NCBI GenBank assembly: GCA_020633055.1
Contig: JACKEJ010000014.1
Span: 124,001 to 188,000 of the forward strand
Direction of reading: 5' to 3'
Origin: Sandaracinaceae bacterium
GTDB taxonomy: Bacteria > Myxococcota_A > Polyangia > Polyangiales > Houyiibacteriaceae
Length of the DNA: 64,000 bases
Position 1 is the first letter of the stretch. The number at the start of each line of letters is the position of its first letter. The notes under the pieces were generated by a model. The model did no database searches. It was not told the origin of the DNA and worked only from the letters and a program-made list of their open reading frames with translations. Below are positions 1 through 9,000 of this stretch, piece by piece. A program made the position numbers and the translations under genes.

Positions 1-1092
1 CGCGACGCGCTCGAGCCGCACGACGCGCAGCCGGGTGACACGGTCACGGTGCACGACAAGCGCGGGCGCTTCGTGTGCCGCGGACACGCCGACAGCGGTC
101 CCATCGCGGTGCGCGTGTGGACCACCGAGGACGAGTCGCTGGCGCGTCTGTACTCCGCGCGCTTCTCCCAGGCCTTCGCGCTCCGCGAGCGGATCCGCCC
201 CCCGGACAGCGACGCGTACCGGCTGGTTCACGGCGAGGCCGACCGCATGCCTGGCTGCGTGATCGATCGCTATGCCGACGTGGCCGTGATGCGTCTGGAC
301 GGAGACGGCGCGACGGCGCTGCGCGAGCCCCTGGTGCTGGCGGCGGAGCCGCACCTGCGCGCGCTGGGCATCCACACCTTGTTGTGGCGCGTGGGTCGGA
401 AGCAGCAGGTGGAGGTCAACGCGGCCTTCGGTCAGCTGCCTACCGAGCACGTCATCGTGCGCGAGCGTGGCACCAAGCTGGTGGCAGACCTGCAGCACGG
501 TCAGAAGACGGGGCTGTTCCTCGACCTGCGCGAGAGCCGCCATCGGGTCCGGCAGCTGAGCCACGGGCTGCGCGTGTTGAACCTCTACGGGTACACGGGC
601 GGGTTCTCGGTGGCCGCCAGCCTGGGCGGCGCCGCGCACGTCACCACCGTCGACATCGCGCCCGAGGCCGTGAAGCTCACCGCCGACACGTACGCGGCCA
701 ACGACCTCGGCGGCGCGGCGCACGAGGCCGTGACCAGTGACGTCCCCCCGTACCTCGACGGGCTTCCGAGCGACGCCACCTTCGACTTGGTGGTGTGCGA
801 TCCTCCCAGCTTCGCGCCCAGCGAGCGTGCCTTGCCGGCGGCCCTCGACAGCTACCGGGGCCTGCACGAGCGCTGCATGCGACGCGTGGTGCGCGGCGGC
901 TTGTACCTGGCCGCGTCCTGCTCCAGCCACGTGGACCGCGCGGCTTTCGAGGAGACGCTGCGCGAGGGCGCACGCCGCGCTAGGCGTGTGGTGCAGGTCC
1001 TCGAGCGCTCCGACGCGCCCGCCGACCACCCGCGCCTGCTGGGCTTCCCCGAGTTCGACTACTTGAAGGTCAGCCTGTGTCGGGTGCTCTGA
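1..1092 (+). CDS. Class I SAM-dependent rRNA methyltransferase, RlmI-like (5' partial)
   Basis: The frame is open from base 1, so the gene starts upstream; the GTG at 49 is internal to a PUA-like N-terminal domain (the encoded PGD...RGRFVCRG and IAVRVW segments are typical of the RlmI family). The Rossmann methyltransferase core follows. Its glycine-rich SAM-binding loop (NLYGYTGGFSVAAS, about 580-625) is followed by an acidic residue (TVDIAPEA), then a motif IV C-DPPSF near 796-812 and a Cys-containing AASCSSH segment near 916-936. In this family the enzyme methylates a cytosine (m5C) of 23S rRNA using S-adenosylmethionine in the cytoplasm. The exact target base cannot be told from sequence. 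It ends 22 bases before the next gene and may be co-transcribed with it. Confidence 0.88.
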   Translation, partial: RDALEPHDAQPGDTVTVHDKRGRFVCRGHADSGPIAVRVWTTEDESLARLYSARFSQAFALRERIRPPDSDAYRLVHGEADRMPGCVIDRYADVAVMRLDGDGATALREPLVLAAEPHLRALGIHTLLWRVGRKQQVEVNAAFGQLPTEHVIVRERGTKLVADLQHGQKTGLFLDLRESRHRVRQLSHGLRVLNLYGYTGGFSVAASLGGAAHVTTVDIAPEAVKLTADTYAANDLGGAAHEAVTSDVPPYLDGLPSDATFDLVVCDPPSFAPSERALPAALDSYRGLHERCMRRVVRGGLYLAASCSSHVDRAAFEETLREGARRARRVVQVLERSDAPADHPRLLGFPEFDYLKVSLCRVL

Positions 1093-1114
1093 GCACACGC
1101 GTCGCACCAGCCCG

Positions 1115-1675
1115 ATGACCCGCACCGTCCAGCGCCACTACCGAGACCCCCTCGACCTCGTGTGGACCGAAGTGGCCCGCCGCGTGGGCTTCCGCGTGGA
1201 GCGCTCCGATGGCTGCTTCGCCAGCGTGGACCCGGCGGGCGTGATGACGCTGGGCTCCCCCGAGACCCTCGACGCCGACGACTGCCTGGCGCAGATGATC
1301 TTCCACGAGCTCTGCCACTCGCTCGTGCAGGGGCGCGAGGGCCTCGCACAAGTCGACTGGGGCCTCGACAACGAGAGCCCGCGGGACGTCCCGCGCGAAC
1401 ACGCCACGCTGCGCCTACAAGCCCACCTGGCCTCGCAGTACGGGCTGCGTCAGGTGCTCGCTCCGACGACGGACTTCCGCGCCTTCTACGACGCACTGCC
1501 GAACGACCCGTGGACGGGAGACCCCACCGAGGTCGCGCTCGCGCGCGCCGCGCTCGCCCTGGTGGACGAGGCCCCCTGGGGACCGCACCTGCGCGACGGC
1601 TTGGTCGCGACGCGCGCAATTGCAGACGCCGTCGCGCCCTTCACGGACACGACGGCGCTCTTTCACCGCGAGTGA
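1115..1675 (+). CDS. Putative zincin-like metal-dependent protein of unknown function
   Basis: 186 residues. I do not recognise the family. The clearest feature is an HELCH segment (about residues 66-70, bases 1310-1325), which fits the HExxH signature of zinc metallopeptidases. It lies in a predicted helix (AQMIFHELCHSLVQG). A candidate third ligand could be the E of 'REHATLRLQ' some 30 residues on. There is no signal peptide, so it would act in the cytoplasm. The ATG at 1115 lies 22 bases after the methyltransferase stop, suggesting co-transcription. The gene converges with the lipoprotein gene at 1691 with only 15 bases between stops. Function is inferred from one motif only. Confidence 0.7.
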   Translation: MTRTVQRHYRDPLDLVWTEVARRVGFRVERSDGCFASVDPAGVMTLGSPETLDADDCLAQMIFHELCHSLVQGREGLAQVDWGLDNESPRDVPREHATLRLQAHLASQYGLRQVLAPTTDFRAFYDALPNDPWTGDPTEVALARAALALVDEAPWGPHLRDGLVATRAIADAVAPFTDTTALFHRE

Positions 1676-1690
1676 CCTACCCGCTCCCGC

Positions 1691-3754
1691 TCAGGGGCGC
1701 GTCGTGTCCACACGCAAGCTGTAGCTGCCCTGGTTGTTGCGGCTGAAGCCGTCCACGACGATGAAGTACGTGCCCGCGTCGAGCGTGGTCTCGATCAACG
1801 ACTGACGCTGACCGTCGAAGTCGTCGTTGCAGGCCACCTCCGTGCTGGCGTCCGGGCAGTCGCGGCGGATGTGCAGCGCTCCGTCGAAGTCGGTGGTGGT
1901 CATGTGCGCGCGCACGGTCATGCGGCGTGTCAGGCGCAGCTGGTACACGCGGTCCGGGCTGGCGGCGTTGCCGGCGCAGCTGGCCTGAAAATTGTCCTGC
2001 TCACCCACGGTCGTCCCGTTCACGGTGCGGCCCGGGACGATGCGCGTGGCCGCGCGGCACATGCGCTCCATGGCGACCAGATCCTCGAGCTGCACGTCGA
2101 AGTCCGCCTGGCCGAAGCTGCTCGGATCCATGCCGTCCACCACCAGGTGGTACGTGCCCGGGGCGAGGACCGTGTCCAGGCCAGGCCCGCCAGGAGCGAT
2201 CGGCTGACACGCGACCTCGCCGGTCGCGACGGCGCACTGGCCGCCCCGCACGTAGACCACCCCGTTGAACTCGCTGTTGAGCGCGTTGACGCGCAGCCGT
2301 GAGCGGGCGGCCACGTTGAGCGCCATGACGATGTCCGGCGCGCCCTGGCCGCCGCAGGTCCCCGCCAGATCGTCGGCCGCCTGGAACGTGTCCACCGCGA
2401 GGTTGCCCGTCTGCGACGGAAGCGGAGCCGCGCAGGTGTCGCCGTTCGCCTGGCCGCCGGTCAGCGGCGCGAGGTCGGCCACCAGCTCGTAGCTCCCAGC
2501 CGCCTGCGACTGACCACCGCTGTAGCCGTCGGAGAACACGAAGTACTCACCCGGCTGCAGCACCCCCGTGACCATCGACGCCGCCGTGGTGCCGTGGTCG
2601 TCGTTGCAGAGCAGCTCGGTGGACGCGGCGTCGCAGGTGGAGCGCACGTAGATGGCGCCATCGTGCCCCGGCGAAGACTGACGCAGGCGCACGCGCGAAG
2701 GCTGCGCGACGCTGAGGCGGTAGACGTTGTCGGGCGAGTGCGCGCCGCCCGCGCACGTGGCCTGGAAGTAATCGGCGCTCCCGGTCGTGTCGCCGCGCAC
2801 CGGCACGCCCGGGGTCATCGGCGGGGCGGCTGCGCACACCTGGGCGACGTCCTGCATGGCGCGCGCCTGGATGGAGAGCGAGTAGGCGCCCTGGCTGGGC
2901 GACCCGTAGCCGTCGACCGCCACGTAGTAGGTCCCTGGGTCCAGCGTCACGTGCAAGCGCGAGTGGCTCGTGTCGGGGCTGTCGTCGTTGCACGCCAGCT
3001 CGTTCGAGCCGCAGTCGGTCATCAGGTACAGCGCCCCGTCGAAGGCCGACTCGAGCGCGATGTCGATCATGGCGCGCTCCGTCACGACGAAGGAGTACAC
3101 GTGCTCGGGGGAGTTGCCGCTCTGCACGCAACTGCCCTGCATCATCGTGGGGCCGCCCGTGGTGTCGCCACGCACGGTCTCACCGATTCCGATGGACTGC
3201 GGGTCGGCGCACCCGCCACCGGCAGACCCGCGCTGGCCGCCGCCTCCGCTGCCACCGCGCGCGACGGCTGGCGCACCAGACCACGAGGTGAGCAGGTAGC
3301 TGCCGTGACCCGCCACCATGGTGACCACGACCTGATAGGTCCCTGCGCGATCGGGGCAGGCCTGGGCTGCCGCCTGACGGTCGTGCGTCAGGTCGCGCCC
3401 GAGCTCGTCGCCCGCCTCCGAGAGGATCTGCACACCCATGTCACGTGTGCCCGAGCCGCCGAGCGCAACGAACGTGTAGCACTGGCCACCGCTCAGCTCG
3501 ACCTCGAGTCGGACCTCCTCGCCAGCGTCGAGCGAGCCCTCGCTGATGGCGCCCGTCTGCGCCAGCCCCATGGCGGTCATGGCGTTGTGGACCGCGACGT
3601 AGCGCGGCTCGAGCCCGGCCCCACCCGCGTGGCAACCCAGCGCAAGACCAGCGGACGCCAGCAGGAGCCAGCCCGGGAAAGAGCGAATGGGGCGCCTGGC
3701 TCGCGTGCGTCGCGAGGCCGTGTGGAGGAGGGTTCGGAGGGAGTGATGGTGCAT
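1691..3754 (-). CDS. Lipoprotein with tandem PPC-like domains
   Basis: 687 residues. The ATG at 3754 is chosen because it begins a signal sequence with basic residues, a hydrophobic run (WLLLASAGLALGC) and a lipobox cysteine; longer in-frame extensions run into yacG on the other strand. After the lipobox come about five repeats of roughly 120 residues. Each has C..DD(S/H/F) and a (P/A)GTY(Y/F/H)(V/I)VVDG(Y/F) strand pair, the pattern of bacterial pre-peptidase C-terminal (PPC) domains, which are beta-sandwiches usually attached to secreted enzymes. No catalytic domain is present, so this is a stand-alone repeat protein. A surface binding or structural role is inference. The last repeat ends two residues from the C-terminus. 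Confidence 0.8.
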   Translation of the reverse strand: MHHHSLRTLLHTASRRTRARRPIRSFPGWLLLASAGLALGCHAGGAGLEPRYVAVHNAMTAMGLAQTGAISEGSLDAGEEVRLEVELSGGQCYTFVALGGSGTRDMGVQILSEAGDELGRDLTHDRQAAAQACPDRAGTYQVVVTMVAGHGSYLLTSWSGAPAVARGGSGGGGQRGSAGGGCADPQSIGIGETVRGDTTGGPTMMQGSCVQSGNSPEHVYSFVVTERAMIDIALESAFDGALYLMTDCGSNELACNDDSPDTSHSRLHVTLDPGTYYVAVDGYGSPSQGAYSLSIQARAMQDVAQVCAAAPPMTPGVPVRGDTTGSADYFQATCAGGAHSPDNVYRLSVAQPSRVRLRQSSPGHDGAIYVRSTCDAASTELLCNDDHGTTAASMVTGVLQPGEYFVFSDGYSGGQSQAAGSYELVADLAPLTGGQANGDTCAAPLPSQTGNLAVDTFQAADDLAGTCGGQGAPDIVMALNVAARSRLRVNALNSEFNGVVYVRGGQCAVATGEVACQPIAPGGPGLDTVLAPGTYHLVVDGMDPSSFGQADFDVQLEDLVAMERMCRAATRIVPGRTVNGTTVGEQDNFQASCAGNAASPDRVYQLRLTRRMTVRAHMTTTDFDGALHIRRDCPDASTEVACNDDFDGQRQSLIETTLDAGTYFIVVDGFSRNNQGSYSLRVDTTRP

Positions 3755-3914
3755 GGGGGTCTTACCGGCGAGGGGTACGGAAGCTTGGTTCGCTTGGGTG
3801 CCGAGGCTCGGTCCAGACACTCGAACGAGGGCACCACGGGATTGTACGCGAACGCTCCCGAATACTCCCACCTTCCGAGACGTGCAGCCGCTGGCGCGTG
3901 CGCTATAGCCCTGC

Positions 3915-4106
3915 ATGGTGTCCGAGCCCGTCTGCGCCGTGTGCAAGAAGCCTGTCCCTCGCCCCGAACGGGGGAAGCTCGGAGACTTCCCCTTCTGCTC
4001 GGCACGCTGCAAGGCGGTGGACCTCAGCCGCTGGCTCGACGGCGACTACGCCATCCCAGACGACGGGTGGAGCGACGCGCTCGCGTTCGAGCCCGACGAG
4101 CAGTGA
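3915..4106 (+). CDS. yacG: DNA gyrase inhibitor YacG
   Basis: 63-residue zinc-finger protein with the family pattern CAVC...PFCSARC: four cysteines in CxxC and CxxxC pairs about 17 residues apart. This is followed by the conserved 'KAVDLSRWLDGDYAIP' helix and an acidic tail. In E. coli, YacG binds the GyrB C-terminal domain and blocks DNA binding by gyrase. Length matches the family (about 60-65 residues). The ATG at 3915 has a TATAGC hexamer only about 10 bases upstream, so the transcript may be nearly leaderless. It lies divergent from the PPC lipoprotein. Confidence 0.93.
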   Translation: MVSEPVCAVCKKPVPRPERGKLGDFPFCSARCKAVDLSRWLDGDYAIPDDGWSDALAFEPDEQ

Positions 4107-4148
4107 AGGCCGTCGCCGGTGTGGGCGACGCGCTGCTACGCTGACCCG

Positions 4149-4586
4149 ATGCGATACCTGCACTGCATGCTGCGCGTGCGCGATCTGGACGCGGCGCTCC
4201 GATTCTTCGTCGATCAACTGGGACTCGTCGAGGCCCGCCGCAGAGAGCACGACGCTGGTCGATTCACGCTCGTGTTCCTGCGCACGCCCGCCGACGCGAG
4301 CGCCGGTGACGAAGCGCCCGAGATCGAGTTGACCTACAACTGGGACCAAGCAGAGCCCTACGAGACAGGGCGCTTCTTCGGGCACCTCGCGTTCGAGGTC
4401 GACGACATTTACGCGACCTGCACGCGGCTGATGGACGCGGGGGTGACCCTCAACCGCCCTCCTCGAGACGGTCGTATGGCGTTCATCAAGTCACCTGACG
4501 GGCACTCGGTGGAGCTGCTGCAGCGGGGCGCAGCGCTCCCCGCGCGCGCACCGTTCGATCAGCTACCGAACGAGGGGAGCTGGTAG
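4149..4586 (+). CDS. gloA: Lactoylglutathione lyase (glyoxalase I)
   Basis: 145 residues, a single vicinal-oxygen-chelate domain pair. It converts the methylglyoxal-glutathione hemithioacetal to S-lactoylglutathione. The metal ligands of bacterial GlxI are all in place: H5 in MRYLH, E in IELTYNW, H in GHLAFEV, and E in SVELLQ. The ATG at 4149 is preferred to an upstream in-frame ATG at 4119 because the conserved family N-terminus begins exactly there. The C-terminal tail of about 20 residues beyond the last ligand is slightly longer than in the E. coli enzyme. It follows yacG by 42 bases on the same strand. Confidence 0.93.
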   Translation: MRYLHCMLRVRDLDAALRFFVDQLGLVEARRREHDAGRFTLVFLRTPADASAGDEAPEIELTYNWDQAEPYETGRFFGHLAFEVDDIYATCTRLMDAGVTLNRPPRDGRMAFIKSPDGHSVELLQRGAALPARAPFDQLPNEGSW

Positions 4587-4638
4587 CGCGGCGTCGGGTT
4601 CCCGACGACGTCAGCGCGGGCGGACGCACCAAGCGTCC

Positions 4639-4685
4639 AAAACAATGCGCCCGCCGTCCCGGGGAGACTACCGGGAGGCGGGCGC
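4639..4685 (-). terminator. Rho-independent terminator of the QP-repeat lipoprotein gene
   Basis: The arms at 4647-4662 and 4671-4685 pair over 15 bp with one bulged base and an 8-base loop. Read on the minus strand, the hairpin is followed by ATTGTTTT (4646-4639), a proper U-tract. It lies 24 bases past the stop codon at 4709. Confidence 0.75.
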
Positions 4686-4708
4686 GGCCCGCTGGGGGGA
4701 GCACCGGT

Positions 4709-5692
4709 CTACATCGGCGTGTACACGCGCCGAGAGCGCGACGGTGGGTTCTGCCGCTGACTCGGCTGCCGCGTCGTGGTCGTCGTGCGGGTGGTGGTCC
4801 GGGTCTGACCCGACGGAGTCTGCACCGTACGGGTCGTGGTCACCTCACGCTGGCGGGGCTGCGGCTGCGGTTGCACCACCACCGTGCGCTGACGCGGCTG
4901 CGGCTGCGGCTGCGGTTGCACCACCACCGTGCGCTGACGCGGCTGCGGCTGCGGCTGCGGCTGCACCACCACCGTGCGCTGACGTGGCTGCGGCTGCGGC
5001 TGCGGTTGCACCACCACCGTGCGCTGACGCGGCTGCGGTTGCGGCTGCACCACCACCGTGCGCTGACGCGGCTGCGGCTGCGGCTGCACCACCACCGTGC
5101 GCTGACGCGGCTGCGGCTGCGGCTGCACCACCACCGTGCGGTGCTGTGGCTGTCGTACCGTCACGCGCGTTGGCCGCTGGTAGCCCTGGACGTACACATA
5201 GGTGCTCCCGCGCTGCTCCCAGCGCGGTTGGACGTAGGTGTAGCCGGGCTGGGGTTGCACCCAGTAGCCGTCCACCCAGACGTACTGCGCGCCGTTCCAC
5301 TGCCAGTGGCCGTTCACCCACACCGCGCCGGAGCGGGGCGGGCGCTGCTGGACCACCACCTGACGCGGAGGCGGAGGCGCCGTGTAGACCGTGTAGGTCG
5401 GCGCGGGCTCAGCGTAGACCGTGCCGTCTTGCGTGACGTACGTCACGGTGGAGGCCGGCTGCGCGCTGGTGTAGACCGGTGCGGTCTGAGCCTGGACCAC
5501 CGTGTACTGCTGTTGCGGTGGCGCCGACGAGTACGTCACCGTCGCCTGGGAGCGCGTGGTGCTGGCGTAGCAGCCGCCGAGCCCGAGCGACACCGCGACC
5601 ACCCCGCCGGACAGCAGGGCATAGCCCACTTGGCCGAGGGTCGAGCGTCGCGGCCGAGGGTGAGGAGGGGTCTTGGGCGTGGGGTCGGTCAT
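4709..5692 (-). CDS. Lipoprotein with YXWV-type repeats and a Q/P-rich tandem repeat tail
   Basis: 327 residues. The ATG at 5692 starts a basic segment, a hydrophobic run (VGYALLSGGVVAVSLGLGGC) and a lipobox cysteine, so it is predicted to be an envelope lipoprotein. A Tyr/Val/Thr-rich linker leads to a short WVNGHW...YVWVDGYW...YVQPRW region like the YXWGXW repeats of secreted proteins. Then come seven tandem copies of RQRTVVVQPQPQP (13 or 15 residues), and finally a Thr/Arg-rich tail with 'TRTVQTPSG'. The tail is very basic and likely extended, perhaps binding nucleic acid, LPS or peptidoglycan (inference). A TATGAT hexamer on the minus strand at 5774-5769 is a plausible -10 box. Confidence 0.78.
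   Translation of the reverse strand: MTDPTPKTPPHPRPRRSTLGQVGYALLSGGVVAVSLGLGGCYASTTRSQATVTYSSAPPQQQYTVVQAQTAPVYTSAQPASTVTYVTQDGTVYAEPAPTYTVYTAPPPPRQVVVQQRPPRSGAVWVNGHWQWNGAQYVWVDGYWVQPQPGYTYVQPRWEQRGSTYVYVQGYQRPTRVTVRQPQHRTVVVQPQPQPRQRTVVVQPQPQPRQRTVVVQPQPQPRQRTVVVQPQPQPQPRQRTVVVQPQPQPQPRQRTVVVQPQPQPQPRQRTVVVQPQPQPRQREVTTTRTVQTPSGQTRTTTRTTTTTRQPSQRQNPPSRSRRVYTPM
4875..5140. repeat. Coding minisatellite of 39/45-bp units
   Basis: The phrase accaccaccgtgcgctgac recurs with starts near 4875, 4919, 4964, 5009, 5048, 5087 and 5126 (the last diverged). Spacings are 45, 45, 45, 39, 39 and 39 bases. Length variation is always in whole codons, so the repeat expands and contracts without breaking the lipoprotein reading frame. 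Confidence 0.9.
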
Positions 5693-5806
5693 GGTGGGTG
5701 TCTCCAGTGGCGCAGTGTGAAGGCTGGTCGAGCAGCGCTGGGCATGGTGTGACCGTGGCTTCACAGGAATCATACTCACAGTACGGTTGAGGTGGGGGAG
5801 TGCAAC

Positions 5807-6952
5807 ATGTCTGCCAATCGAGTAGAGCGAGTGTCCATGAGTGGTTCGAACGATGCTCTCGGGGATACGGACGCCCAGACCCGTGAATTTCTTCTGCGCT
5901 TCGGTTTCGATGCCGAGCGCCTCGCGGAGCTGCGAGCGCGGCTGCACGCCAGCGCGGCTCGCGCGGACAACCACGTGGTCGGCGAGCTCGAGCCCGTGGA
6001 CGCCGAGGCGCTGCGGGCCCTGCCGAACCCAGGCAGCGAAGAACACCGCGAGCTGACCGAGGCTGGCGAAGCTGCGATCCGCGCAGGGCGGGTGGGCGTG
6101 CTGATGCTCGCCGGGGGAATGGCGACCCGCTTCGGCGCAGTCGTGAAGGCGCTGGCCGAGGCGTATGACGGGAAGTCGTTCCTGGACCTCAAGCTGGAAG
6201 ACGCCGCCCGAGTTGCGTCTCGGCTCGACGCGCGCGTCCCCGTTCTCATCATGAGCAGCTTCGCGACCGACGAGGCGCTGCGCGCGGCGCTGGGGGACAC
6301 GAACGTGGCGCTCCCGATCGAAGTGTTCGCGCAAGAGGTCTCGCTGCGCCTCACCCCGGACGGCGCCCTCCACCGCGACGCGGGGGGCGCCCTGTCCCCC
6401 TACGCGACGGGGCACGGCGACCTGACCTTCGCGCTGCGCCGTAGCGGCGCGCTGCGGCGCTTCGTCGACGCCGGCGGCGAGCTGCTGCTGATGAGCAACG
6501 TGGACAACCTCGTGGCCACCCTCGACCCGGCCGTGATCGGGGCACACCTCGTGGGCGGGAAGGTGGTGACCGCCGAGGTGGCGCCCAAGGTGCCGGGCGA
6601 TCAGGGGGGCATTCCGCTTTCGGTGGACGGGGTGCCACAGGTGGTCGAGGGGTTCCGCCTGCCCCCCGGCTTCGACCAGGACAGCGTGCCCGTCTTCAAC
6701 ACGAACACCATGGTGCTCGACGCGCGCGCCATCGATCGGGACTTCGAGCTCGACTGGTTCGTGGTGAACAAGAAGGTGGACGGCGCACCCGTCGTGCAAT
6801 TCGAGAGGCTGGTGGGACAGGTCACGGCCCACCTGCCCACCCAGTTCCTACAGGTGCCGCGTGATGGGAGCCGCTGCCGCTTCGCGCCCATCAAGGTGCC
6901 CGAGGACCTCGAGCGTCAGCGCGAGCTGATCGCGGCGGTGCTCAGGGGCTGA
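5807..6952 (+). CDS. UTP--glucose-1-phosphate uridylyltransferase-like (UDPGP family) enzyme
   Basis: 381 residues from the ATG at 5807, which has GGGGGAG six bases upstream; a GTG at 5792 is a weaker alternative. The nucleotide-binding loop LAGGMATRFG (residues about 101-110) corresponds to the family LxGGxGTRxG. It is followed by a lysine-rich KSFLDLKLED segment, SNVDNL (about 228-233, metal/nucleotide contact), and PVFNTNTMVLD, typical of eukaryotic-type UDP-glucose or UDP-N-acetylhexosamine pyrophosphorylases. The reaction is NTP + sugar-1-phosphate to NDP-sugar + PPi. Sugar specificity cannot be assigned. Its 3' end overlaps by 11 bases the convergent gene at 6942. Confidence 0.82.
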   Translation: MSANRVERVSMSGSNDALGDTDAQTREFLLRFGFDAERLAELRARLHASAARADNHVVGELEPVDAEALRALPNPGSEEHRELTEAGEAAIRAGRVGVLMLAGGMATRFGAVVKALAEAYDGKSFLDLKLEDAARVASRLDARVPVLIMSSFATDEALRAALGDTNVALPIEVFAQEVSLRLTPDGALHRDAGGALSPYATGHGDLTFALRRSGALRRFVDAGGELLLMSNVDNLVATLDPAVIGAHLVGGKVVTAEVAPKVPGDQGGIPLSVDGVPQVVEGFRLPPGFDQDSVPVFNTNTMVLDARAIDRDFELDWFVVNKKVDGAPVVQFERLVGQVTAHLPTQFLQVPRDGSRCRFAPIKVPEDLERQRELIAAVLRG

Positions 6953-8870
6953 CCAGCCGGCCGTCCGAGAAGCGGTAGCGGCGAGTGGACTCCGCCCACG
7001 GCAGCAGCAGTGGCGCGATGCCGTCGTCGGCGAAGCCGCTGAAGGGCCAGGTGGTCTGATCCCAGCCGCGGGCCTCCCCGGCCGCAATGCTCAGCGTGGC
7101 GGCGCGCCCACGTGTGCGCAGCTGCACCTGGTTGACGATGCGCTCCGCGTCGCCGTGGTAGCGCGCCACCTCCACGCGCAAGATGGGCTGGATGGAGCTC
7201 CCGCTGAATTGCAGCACGGTCAGGATGTCGCGCTGGAACTCGCCCAGGTTCTGTCGGACGGTGAAGAGGATCTCGTGCTTCCCGTCCCCCGTGAGGTCGC
7301 CGGTCTGCACGGAGAGCAGCTCGGACTCCTGGCTGGCCGCCTCGAAGTAGAAGTAGCCGCGGCCGCTCTGGAAGCCCGGGCCATAGACGACGATGGCGCC
7401 GCCCAAGGCAAGGACCTGCTCGGCTTCGCGCCCCTCGGCGACGTCGGCTCGGGTGCGGAAGCGGGGGGAGACGCTGGCGCCCACGTGGCGGTCCGCGCGG
7501 ACGCGCGCGAGGATCTCGTCGTCCGACATGGTGCGCGGCGGGTCGGCCGCGGGGCGCGTCACCTGCGTGGACTGGGTCTGGGGCCTCTCGACGCCTGCAG
7601 TGGGCGGGACGTAGGCGTTGGGGTTGGGCTCGCTGGCCACCATCGCGAACCCGCTGCCGGTCCACTGATAGGTGCGCAAGCGCAGGGGCGCCCACGGCAG
7701 CAGGACGCTCTGCTCGTCGCTCGCGTCACCGCGGTAGGTGGCAGGGTCCAGGCGCTCGACACCGTCGCTGCGGACGTCGATGAACGCAGCGCCACGGCGC
7801 TGGCGGCGCAGCTCGACGCGGGCGCGGGCGATGCCCTGCCGGGTACGCTCGAAGACGGGGACGCTCAGCAGCTCGTCGATGCCCTCCCCGCGCGTCCCGA
7901 GCACCACCCAGTTGGCGCGGATGCCCGCGCGGTCGCGCTCACGCAGGCGCAGGATGATCTCGGCCTTCCCGTCGCCCGTGATGTCCTCGAGGCGCGCGCG
8001 CTGCACGTCCTCTGCGCCGCGGACCCCGAGCCGCTCGAAGTCGTAGCCGCGCCCGTCGCGATAGCCCTCGCCCACGACCACCAGCGCGCTGCCGACGATG
8101 AGCACCCGCTCCTCGCGCTCGTCCCCGGCCAGGTCGCCCCAGAACTCGAAGCGGACGGGGGCGTTGGCGAGCCCTTGGTCCCGACGAAAAGCGGCGACGG
8201 CGCTCGCCGGCCCGCTGCTGGCTTGGACCTCGGGGAGCTGGGCTGGATCGGTGACGTCACTGGGCACCGAGCTGACGGTGGCCTCGACCGTCGGGTTGGT
8301 CGCCACGTCCACGTCGACGAGACGCACGGCGGCGCGCATGGCGCTGGTGCGCGCGGGGTTGGGGACGAGCGCGAGCGGGAGGTAGGCCTCGAGCTCGTAG
8401 CCGCCGGGCACGGCCGCCTCGAGGATGCGCGCGCCGCGTGCGGGGCGCGGACGACCACCGGGCTCGGCCATGAGGGCCACGGCCGCCGAGGAGCCCTCCT
8501 CGCCCGCGTACAGCCAGAACTCCACGGCCTCGAGACCGCGCTCCCCCGGTGTGGCCAACGTGAGCACCAGCACGTCCTCGCGGTTGCCGGGGCGCCGCGT
8601 GCGGATCATTCGCTCGTCGCGCACCCGGGCGGCCACGTAGAGGCCCTCGGCGTCCTGCGCCATGGCGAACTCGAAGCTGGCGTCGTCGCCGCTGCCGAAC
8701 GACTGCATGGCCACCGACGACCAGTCGCGAAGGGAGCCGTCCACACGGAACGTGTTGTGGCTGGCGCGCTGGGACTGGAGCGCGGTCTGTGCGCGGGCCG
8801 GGGCGGACGGGGACACGAGAGCGAGCGCGAGCAGCGCCGCGGCGGAACGGGAGAGAGCGCGGGGGTCCAT
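6942..8870 (-). CDS. Secreted protein with CBM9-like domain and VCBS/FG-GAP-like segments
   Basis: 642 residues with a cleavable signal peptide (hydrophobic run to APARAQ, residues 1-28). Residues about 35-200 (FRVDGSLRDW...VAARVRDERM...LPLALV) have the pattern of family 9 carbohydrate-binding modules. Further on, 'DITGDGKAEI' and 'DLTGDGKHEI' are calcium-binding-like loops as in FG-GAP/VCBS repeat proteins, in two related halves separated by a Pro/Thr-rich linker and a 'TMSDDEILARVRAD' helix. There is no recognised catalytic site. It probably binds a polysaccharide or acts as an envelope structural protein. The gene stands alone between two unrelated genes. Confidence 0.75.
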   Translation of the reverse strand: MDPRALSRSAAALLALALVSPSAPARAQTALQSQRASHNTFRVDGSLRDWSSVAMQSFGSGDDASFEFAMAQDAEGLYVAARVRDERMIRTRRPGNREDVLVLTLATPGERGLEAVEFWLYAGEEGSSAAVALMAEPGGRPRPARGARILEAAVPGGYELEAYLPLALVPNPARTSAMRAAVRLVDVDVATNPTVEATVSSVPSDVTDPAQLPEVQASSGPASAVAAFRRDQGLANAPVRFEFWGDLAGDEREERVLIVGSALVVVGEGYRDGRGYDFERLGVRGAEDVQRARLEDITGDGKAEIILRLRERDRAGIRANWVVLGTRGEGIDELLSVPVFERTRQGIARARVELRRQRRGAAFIDVRSDGVERLDPATYRGDASDEQSVLLPWAPLRLRTYQWTGSGFAMVASEPNPNAYVPPTAGVERPQTQSTQVTRPAADPPRTMSDDEILARVRADRHVGASVSPRFRTRADVAEGREAEQVLALGGAIVVYGPGFQSGRGYFYFEAASQESELLSVQTGDLTGDGKHEILFTVRQNLGEFQRDILTVLQFSGSSIQPILRVEVARYHGDAERIVNQVQLRTRGRAATLSIAAGEARGWDQTTWPFSGFADDGIAPLLLPWAESTRRYRFSDGRLVSP

Positions 8871-9000
8871 GCGGGGCGGAGCGTAGCAGCCGGGCGGTTC
8901 GCTCGACTAGCGGGGCCCGACATGGGCAACACGAGCAGCGCACCTGGCGGGCGCGCCTCCCGTTGCTCGCAGCACCCACACGTCCTCAGCGCGCCTGGCG

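Noticed and set aside
4875..5140. CRISPR-like array
   Set aside because: Units are contiguous with no unique spacers and encode a protein repeat in frame; no cas genes nearby.
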